Assembly (NCBI GenBank): GCA_017163975.1
Contig: JAFFSR010000097.1
Location: 682,001 to 746,000 of the forward strand
Source of the DNA: Anastatus disparis
Lineage: Eukaryota > Arthropoda > Insecta > Hymenoptera > Eupelmidae
DNA length: 64,000 nt
Direction: 5' to 3'
Below are positions 56,001-64,000 of the stretch, piece after piece. The notes under the pieces were generated by a model. That model saw only the letters and a list, made by a program, of their open reading frames with translations. It had not been told where the DNA came from and searched no databases. The translations under genes and the position numbers were made by a program. Each line of letters begins with the position of its first letter. The stretch's first letter is position 1.

Positions 56001-58541
56001 CTATTTATATTGAAAATCAGAAAGACAGTTAGATATTTGTTTATAAACAGAAGGCAAATACATTATGTCCGTTTTTAAATTTATCGCATTTTTATTTCCG
56101 TTTATATATAACATTTCGGATATCTTACGCTTTTTGTTGTTACATTCTTTATCTAAAATTATTGTATTTGACCAATCAAATTCATGAGAGCATTTTTTCA
56201 TGTGTTCACCCACAACTGTATTTTTATTGATAGACTTTTTATGTTCATTTAATCTTGTTTTTAATGATCTCTTTGATTCCCCAATATAACAAGCTGAACA
56301 AGATTTACAGTTAAATTTATAAACAATACCAGTGATATCATCTTTCTTAAGCTTATCTTTACCAATTTTGATAATGTGGTCAAGTTTTTTATTAACTAAT
56401 GGTATAGTATTTATGTTAAATTTTTTTTAACGATTTTTTGCATTGGTTATATAATCGAGGAACAAAAGGAATCGCTATTGTACATATTGAGTCAGAAAAA
56501 TTACTTAGTTTTGATTTTTCATTAACATTATTATATTTATAATTTTGTAATCTTTTGTTTATGCATGATATAATGAATTTTTTTGGATAATCATTTTGTT
56601 GCAATAACTTTTTAATTAAATTAATATTCTTTTCTTGAAATCGTTTGTCTGAAAGTAAAACTGCTCTATCGGTTAAATTGTAAACAATATTACGTTTTAA
56701 TTCTATGGTATGAAAAGATTTAAAGTTCAGTAAACGAGAGGAATTTGTTGATTTTTGAAACCAATCAGTTATTAAATAATTATTTTCTCTAATTAAAGTT
56801 AAATCTAAAAAGTTAATTTTATTGTTTTTTCCATCTCATGCGTAAATCCAATACATTTGTCATAATTATTAAAAATATTCAATACAGTTGTGAGATCATC
56901 TTTATGAATACAAGTTATTATGTCGTCAACATATCTATAATAAAAGATCGGTTTTATATTATGTTCAAATTTTAAAATGCTAAGACACTCGCTCTCTAAA
57001 TCGTCCATTACTATATTCGCAAATAATGGCGAAATGGGAGAACCCATAGGAGTGCCATAAATTTGTTGATAAGTCACATTATTAAAAGTAAAAAATGTAT
57101 TATTAAATAAAAACTTAGTAATATTGATAACATCACAAAACGGAATTTTACATTTATTATGAATTGACTCTACACGTCTTTCTAGACTTTTCATTACGAG
57201 TTCATATGATACATTTGTATACAAAGAAGTAACATCTAAAGAAATTAAACAAAAGTCTTTCGGAATTATAATGTCTCTAATTTTATGTACAAAATTTAAA
57301 CTGTTATCAATGTTAGAATTCGGAATATTAAATGTCTTTTTAAATTATCATATAAAGATTTTTCTAAATTATGAATGGGACTACCAATAGTAGAAATGAT
57401 TGGTCTAAGAGGAATGTTAATTTTATGTATCTTTGGTAGTCCATACGCACGAGGTAACACAGTGTTTGTTTGTGTTAATTCCATATCTTTATATAATCTG
57501 TCAAGAGATTCTAAATTATTTAGAATCTTCATAAATTTATATACTTCTTTCTGTATGGTAGCTAACGGACATTTATTACAAACTTTGTATGTGTCACTAT
57601 TAGACAATAAAACGTTCATTTTCGCAATATAATCAGATAAATTCATACAAACGGTCAAATTTCCTTTATCGGCTCTAGTAAAAAGTAAATTATTTTCATT
57701 TTCTTTTACAAATTTTTTGGTAAATAATAAATCATTATTAAACTTTTCTCTTCTACTGACAATTGAAGTCTATTTTTTAAATTATATTTAATATTTCTAA
57801 CAATTGTTGATCTAACATTGTTTATAATATTTGAATCAACATTATTTAAAAATCCTAATTTAAATTCTACATTCTTTATTATGTCTATTGAATCGAGTTT
57901 GTTTATATTTGATTTGACGTTAAACTTAGGACCTAGAGAAACAATATTAGTTACTTCTATTGGCAATGAAAAATCTGAAATATTTTTGACCCAACTATTT
58001 TTAACAATTACATTATCTGATTCATTAACAGAATTAAATTTATTACAATATAATTTATTAAATTTAATATCGAGCATTTTAGATTTTTAAAATAAATATT
58101 TCTACTTTTTCTCTCAGTCATTGTATAAAAATTATAGAGAGACTGTTTATCTATTTTTAAATGACTAATTTTATATTTCAAGGCGTTCAAACGTTTATGT
58201 AAATAATTTAAATGTATGAAACTGTCACACAACATGAAATTGAACATTCTATATTGAATTCTTAAATTAAAAGTTTTCACTTTATTTTTAACCGAATTGC
58301 TATAAAATTTAAAACTATTTAACGATTTATCAGCTCTCATTATATGATTAGGAATCAATCCCGACTGTTTACATCTCACCAAAAATTGATGATGGGCGTT
58401 AGCAGTTGATAAATTATGTCTCAACATTGTCCAATTTTTCAGATAGTGAACTGCGTGAAAACCAAAATTTATGAAGATAAATCCATAAAAACTCAATCCT
58501 CTTTGAGAACGGCACTTTCTAGGTTGTACGCCGTGATTCAT
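56001..58541 (-). pseudogene. Penelope-like RT/GIY-YIG, unit B
   Basis: Same gene as unit A, broken by more single-base indels: after residue about 165 near 58085 (AT run), near 57740, near 57340, and near 56815-56835, where the RT ends early after HEMEK. The GIY-YIG start is also disrupted by an eight-T run near 56425. All domain motifs are still recognisable in pieces. Confidence 0.88.
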
Positions 58542-58658
58542 TTTAGAATAACTTTTTCTTCCACAATTTAAAACAAATAATATAAACTTTTATCCAACCA
58601 ATGGGAAGTAAGGCCTTTGTAAATCAATAAGATCCAAAAATCATTTTAAAAAAAATTG

Positions 58659-58708
58659 TTACGTTTCGTCGGTATGGTTTCCGACCTCTTCAGACTAAAA
58701 AGACGTAA
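58659..58708 (-). ncRNA. hammerhead-like motif, unit C
   Basis: Same sequence and fold as the motif at 52941-52990. Confidence 0.5.
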
Positions 58709-58857
58709 TTAAAATTTATTAAACAAAACAAATTAAATATACACAAAAATAGTTTTCACTTTACAGTACATACCTAACTTAAAATTAATTCATACACTAA
58801 ACTAGTTACATGAGAATTACTCATATTGTCGAACTAAGAACTGATACAAGTTGTTGT

Positions 58858-61396
58858 CTATTTATATTGAAAATCAGAAAGACAGTTAGATATTTGTTTA
58901 TAAACAGAAGGCAAATACATTATGTCCGTTTTTAAATTTATCGCATTTTTATTTCCGTTTATATATAACATTTCGGATATCTTACGCTTTTTGTTGTTAC
59001 ATTCTTTATCTAAAATTATTGTATTTGACCAATCAAATTCATGAGAGCATTTTTCATGTGTTCACCCACAACTGTATTTTTATTGATAGACTTTTTATGT
59101 TCATTTAATCTTGTTTTTAATGATCTCTTTGATTCCCCAATATAACAAGCTGAACAAGATTTACAGTTAAATTTATAAACAATACCAGTGATATCATCTT
59201 TCTTAAGCTTATCTTTACCAATTTTGATAATGTAGTCAAGTTTTTTATTAACTAATGGTATAGTATTTATGTTAAATTTTTTAACGATTTTTTGCATTGG
59301 TTATATAATCGAGGAACAAAAGGAATCGCTATTGTACATATTGAGTCAGAAAAATTACTTAGTTTTGATTTTTCATTAACATTATTATATTTATAATTTT
59401 GTAATCTTTTGTTTATGCATGATATAATGAATTTTTTGGATAATCATTTTGTTGCAATAACTTTTTAATTAAATTAATATTCTTTTCTTGAAATCGTTTG
59501 TCTGAAAGTAAAACTGCTCTATCGGTTAAATTGTAAACAATATTACGTTTTAATTCTATGGTATGAAAAGATTTAAAGTTCAGTAAACGAGAGGAATTTG
59601 TTGATTTTTGAAACCAATCAGTTATTAAATAATTATTTTCTCTAATTAAAGTTAAATCTAAAAAGTTAATTTTATTTTTTTTCCATCTCATGCGTAAATC
59701 CAATACATTTGTCATAATTATTAAAAATATTCAATACAGTTGTGAGATCATCTTTATGAATACAAGTTATTATGTCGTCAACATATCTATAATAAAAGAT
59801 CGGTTTTATATTATGTTCAAATTTTAAAATGCTAAGACACTCGCTCTCTAAATCGTCCATTACTATATTCGCAAATAATGGCGAAATGGGAGAACCCATA
59901 GGAGTGCCATAAATTTGTTGATAAGTCACATTATTAAAAGTAAAAAATGTATTATTAAATAAAAACTTAGTAATATTGATAACATCACAAAACGGAATTT
60001 TACATTTATTATGAATTGACTCTACACGTCTTTCTAGACTTTTCATTACGAGTTCATATGATACATTTGTATACAAAGAAGTAACATCTAAAGAAATTAA
60101 ACAAAAGTCTTTCGGAATTATAATGTCTCTAATTTTATGTACAAAATTTAAACTGTTATCAATGTTAGAATTCGGAATATTAAATGTCTTTTTTAAATTA
60201 TCATATAAAGATTTTGCTAAATTATGAATGGGACTACCAATAGTAGAAATGATTGGTCTAAGAGGAATGTTAATTTTATGTATCTTTGGTAGTCCATACG
60301 CACGAGGTAACACAGTGTTTGTTTGTGTTAATTCCATATCTTTATATAATCTGTCAAGAGATTCTAAATTATTTAGAATCTTCATAAATTTATATACTTC
60401 TTTCTGTATGGTAGCTAACGGACATTTATTACAAACTTTGTATGTGTCACTATTAGACAATAAAACGTTCATTTTCGCAATATAATCAGATAAATTCATA
60501 CAAACGGTCAAATTTCCTTTATCGGCTCTAGTAAAAAGTAAATTATTTTCATTTTCTTTTACAAATTTTTTGGTAAATAATAAATCATTATTAAACTTTT
60601 TCTCTTCTACTGACAATTGAAGTCTATTTTTTAAATTATATTTAATATTTCTAACAATTGTTGATCTAACATTGTTTATAATATTTGAATCAACATTATT
60701 TAAAAATCCTAATTTAAATTCTACATTCTTTATTATGTCTATTGAATCGAGTTTGTTTATATTTGATTTGACGTTAAACTTAGGACCTAGAGAAACAATA
60801 TTAGTTACTTCTATTGGCAATGAAAAATCTGAAATATTTTTGACCCAACTATTTTTAACAATTACATTATCTGATTCATTAACAGAATTAAATTTATTAC
60901 AATATAATTTATTAAATTTAATATCGAGCATTTTAGATTTTTTAAAATAAATATTTCTACTTTTTCTCTCAGTCATTGTATAAAAATTATAGAGAGACTG
61001 TTTATCTATTTTTAAATGACTAATTTTATATTTCAAGGCGTTCAAACGTTTATGTAAATAATTTAAATGTATGAAACTGTCACACAACATGAAATTGAAC
61101 ATTCTATATTGAATTCTTAAATTAAAAGTTTTCACTTTATTTTTAACCGAATTGCTATAAAATTTAAAACTATTTAACGATTTATCAGCTCTCATTATAT
61201 GATTAGGAATCAATCCCGACTGTTTACATCTCACCAAAAATTGATGATGGGCGTTAGCAGTTGATAAATTATGTCTCAACATTGTCCAATTTTTCAGATA
61301 GTGAACTGCGTGAAAACCAAAATTTATGAAGATAAATCCATAAAAACTCAATCCTCTTTGAGAACGGCACTTTCTAGGTTGTACGCCGTGATTCAT
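58858..61396 (-). pseudogene. Penelope-like RT/GIY-YIG, unit C
   Basis: The RT frame 59672-61396 is open for 574 codons through YRYVDD and stops after HEMEKK because of a homopolymer change near 59665. The following part is 59413-59715, shortened by a one-base loss near 59435. The nuclease frame 59016-59297 is cut by a one-base loss in a T run near 59052. Best-preserved RT of the array together with unit A. Confidence 0.88.
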
Positions 61397-62140
61397 TTTA
61401 GAATAACTTTTTCTTCCACAATTTAAAACAAATAATATAAACTTTTATCCAACCAATGGGAAGTAAGGCCTTTGTAAATCAATAAGATCCAAAAATCATT
61501 TTTAAAAAAAATTGTTACGTTTCGTCGGTATGGTTTCCGACCTCTTCAGACTAAAAAGACGTAATTAAAATTTATTAAACAAAACAAATTAAATATACAC
61601 AAAAATAGTTTTCACTTTACAGTACATACCTAACTTAAAATTAATTCATACACTAAACTAGTTACATGAGAATTACTCATATTGTCGAACTAAGAACTGA
61701 TACAAGTTGTTGTCTATTTATATTGAAAATCAGAAAGACAGTTAGATATTTGTTTATAAACAGAAGGCAAATACATTATGTCCGTTTTTAAATTTATCGC
61801 ATTTTTATTTCCGTTTATATATAACATTTCGGATATCTTACGCTTTTTGTTGTTACATTCTTTATCTAAAATTATTGTATTTGACCAATCAAATTCATGA
61901 GAGCATTTTTTCATGTGTTCACCCACAACTGTATTTTTATTGATAGACTTTTTATGTTCATTTAATCTTGTTTTTAATGATCTCTTTGATTCCCCAATAT
62001 AACAAGCTGAACAAGATTTACAGTTAAATTTATAAACAATACCAGTGATATCATCTTTCTTAAGCTTATCTTTACCAATTTTGATAATGTGGTCAAGTTT
62101 TTTATTAACTAATGGTATAGTATTTATGTTAAATTTTTTT
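61395..62140 (-). pseudogene. Penelope-like unit D, 5'-truncated
   Basis: Only the GIY-YIG part and 3' region remain (nuclease from KKFNINTIPLVNKK to the normal stop at 61714). The first residues of the open frame, up to 62172, come from the inverted neighbour. Truncation point is in the TATTTATGTTAAA stretch. Confidence 0.85.
61515..61564 (-). ncRNA. hammerhead-like motif, unit D
   Basis: Same sequence and fold as the motif at 52941-52990. Confidence 0.5.
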
Positions 62141-62160
62141 AACATAAATATCAAAGAGAT
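62120..62160. other. inversion junction of the Penelope array
   Basis: TATTTATGTTAAA, a T run and then TTAACATAAATA form a small palindrome exactly where orientation flips. After it the sequence jumps to the plus-strand copy of the nuclease region (TCAAAGAGATCATTAAAAAC). Confidence 0.85.
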
Positions 62161-62743
62161 CATTAAAAACAAGATTAAATGAACATAAAAAGTCTATCAA
62201 TAAAAATACAGTTGTGGGTGAACACATGAAAAAATGCTCTCATGAATTTGATTGGTCAAATACAATAATTTTAGATAAAGAATGTAACAACAACAAAAGC
62301 GTAAGATATCCGAAATGTTATATATAAACGGAAATAAAAATGCGATAAATTTAAAAACGGACATAATGTATTTGCCTTCTGTTTATAAACAAATATCTAA
62401 CTGTCTTTCTGATTTTCAATATAAATAGACAACAACTTGTATCAGTTCTTAGTTCGACAATATGAGTAATTCTCATGTAACTAGTTTAGTGTATGAATTA
62501 ATTTTAAGTTAGGTATGTACTGTAAAGTGAAAACTATTTTTGTGTATATTTAATTTGTTTTGTTTAATAAATTTTAATTACGTCTTTTAGTCTGAAGAGG
62601 TCGGAAACCATACCGACGAAACGTAACAATTTTTTTTAAAATGATTTTTGGATCTTATTGATTTACAAAGGCCTTACTTCCCATTGGTTGGATAAAAGTT
62701 TATATTATTTGTTTTAAATTGTGGAAGAAAAAGTTATTCTAAA
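62149..62743 (+). pseudogene. Penelope-like unit fragment, plus strand
   Basis: 5'-truncated copy that begins inside the GIY-YIG domain (SKRSLKTRLNEH region) and continues through the normal 3' part. A one-base loss near 62298 breaks the frame. It is followed directly by the start of the next unit, as in the minus-strand array. Confidence 0.85.
62578..62626 (+). ncRNA. hammerhead-like motif, plus-strand copy
   Basis: Same core as the minus-strand motifs, with one U fewer in the loop between the cleavage triplet and CUGAAGA. Confidence 0.5.
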
Positions 62744-64000
62744 ATGAATCACGGCGTACAACCTAGAAAGTGCCGTTCTCAAAGAGGATTGAGTTTTTAT
62801 GGATTTATCTTCATAAATTTTGGTTTTCACGCAGTTCACTATCTGAAAAATTGGACAATGTTGAGACATAATTTATCAACTGCTAACGCCCATCATCAAT
62901 TTTTGGTGAGATGTAAACAGTCGGGATTGATTCCTAATCATATAATGAGAGCTGATAAATCGTTAAATAGTTTTAAATTTTATAGCAATTCGGTTAAAAA
63001 TAAAGTGAAAACTTTTAATTTAAGAATTCAATATAGAATGTTCAATTTCATGTTGTGTGACAGTTTCATACATTTAAATTATTTACATAAACGTTTGAAC
63101 GCCTTGAAATATAAAATTAGTCATTTAAAAATAGATAAACAGTCTCTCTATAATTTTTATACAATGACTGAGAGAAAAAGTAGAAATATTTATTTTAAAA
63201 AATCTAAAATGCTCGATATTAAATTTAATAAATTATATTGTAATAAATTTAATTCTGTTAATGAATCAGATAATGTAATTGTTAAAAATAGTTGGGTCAA
63301 AAATATTTCAGATTTTTCATTGCCAATAGAAGTAACTAATATTGTTTCTCTAGGTCCTAAGTTTAACGTCAAATCAAATATAAACAAACTCGATTCAATA
63401 GACATAATAAAGAATGTAGAATTTAAATTAGGATTTTTAAATAATGTTGATTCAAATATTATAAACAATGTTAGATCAACAATTGTTAGAAATATTAAAT
63501 ATAATTTAAAAAATAGACTTCAATTGTCAGTAGAAGAGAGAAAAGTTTAATAATGATTTATTATTTACCAAAAAATTTGTAAAAGAAAATGAAAATAATT
63601 TACTTTTACTAGAGCCGATAAAGGAAATTTGACCGTTTGTATGAATTTATCTGATTATATTGCGAAAATGAACGTTTTATTGTCTAATAGTGACACATAC
63701 AAAGTTTGTAATAAATGTCCGTTAGCTACCATACAGAAAGAAGTATATAAATTTATGAAGATTCTAAATAATTTAGAATCTCTTGACAGATTATATAAAG
63801 ATATGGAATTAACACAAACAAACACTGTGTTACCTCAGTGCGTATGGACTACCAAAGATACATAAAATTAACATTCCTCTTAGACCAATCATTTCTACTA
63901 TTGGTAGTCCCATTCATAATTTAGCAAAATCTTTATATGATAATTTAAAAAGACATTTAATATTCCGAATTCTAACATTGATAACAGTTTAAATTTTGTA
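62744..64000 (+). pseudogene. Penelope-like RT, unit E (runs off the window)
   Basis: Starts at ATG 62744 and is open for 268 codons, then frameshifts near 63537-63545. Coding resumes at 63629-63865 in another frame and breaks again just before GLPKIHK (a base change region near 63835) and near 63948. It continues past the window end. Confidence 0.85.

Larger units (their letters stand above)
52822..64000. mobile_element. tandem and inverted array of Penelope-like elements
   Basis: Three head-to-tail minus-strand units of 2860, 2858 and 2855 bp (52822-55681, 55682-58539, 58540-61394) are followed by a truncated fourth. Near 62.14 kb the array flips to a truncated plus-strand unit, followed by a further full-type unit running off the window. 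Each unit encodes RT and a GIY-YIG nuclease. Tandem and inverted partial copies are typical of Penelope-like elements. Units are nearly identical, differing mainly in homopolymer lengths. Confidence 0.93.

Overview
This 64 kb window is about three-quarters A+T. It looks like a piece of an arthropod, probably insect, nuclear genome made almost entirely of nested mobile elements around one recognisable host exon. The insect call rests on the element families together: an env-bearing Ty3/gypsy retroelement with a chuvirus-type glycoprotein, BEL/Pao, Ty1/copia, Penelope-like elements, Helitron remains and piggyBac-type MITEs. I cannot name the order from sequence alone.

Layout. 1-9.7 kb is AT-rich DNA with foldback and satellite-like elements (3155-5883, 5885-6139, 6895-8965). 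A single spliced exon (9770-9910, + strand) encodes part of a BRSK/SAD-type kinase domain, so much of the rest may be intron. 12498-29919 is a giant 17.4 kb LTR retroelement on the minus strand. It has 2.56 kb LTRs that are almost identical, a 4-bp target duplication, a tRNA-Pro primer site, gag, pol and env, and four extra ORFs between the 5' LTR and gag. 31405-35708 is a decayed Ty1/copia element carrying a nested MITE. 36017-43398 is a BEL/Pao element with near-identical LTRs but a gutted pol. 43.5-45.0 kb holds a dead Helitron helicase, interrupted copies of an older repeat and a TTAA-flanked MITE. 45.9-51.9 kb holds word-repeat, foldback and TIR elements. 52822 to the window end is a tandem array of Penelope-like elements (RT plus GIY-YIG) on the minus strand that flips to the plus strand near 62.14 kb.

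The most notable object is the 17.4 kb element. Read on its minus strand, the order is 5' LTR, primer site, a 231-codon basic ORF with no AUG, a coiled-coil tail-anchored 154-aa ORF, a 101-aa proline-rich ORF, and a 148-aa ORF whose stop codon touches the gag start. Then come gag with seven CCHC knuckles, pol with two tandem protease domains (the first without its catalytic Asp), RT, RNase H, an AT-hook and macro-like insert and integrase, then a chuvirus-type glycoprotein, the polypurine tract and the 3' LTR. A GGGAAAC slippery heptamer sits in the overlap of the gag and pol frames. One homopolymer indel separates the last knuckle from the rest of gag. The genes together look like a complex endogenous retrovirus with accessory genes.

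A second theme is that at least six unrelated elements are built from short, often palindromic words repeated in both orientations, so that whole elements fold back on themselves. The Penelope array carries a hammerhead-like motif at every unit junction, and its inversion point looks like a snap-back template switch.
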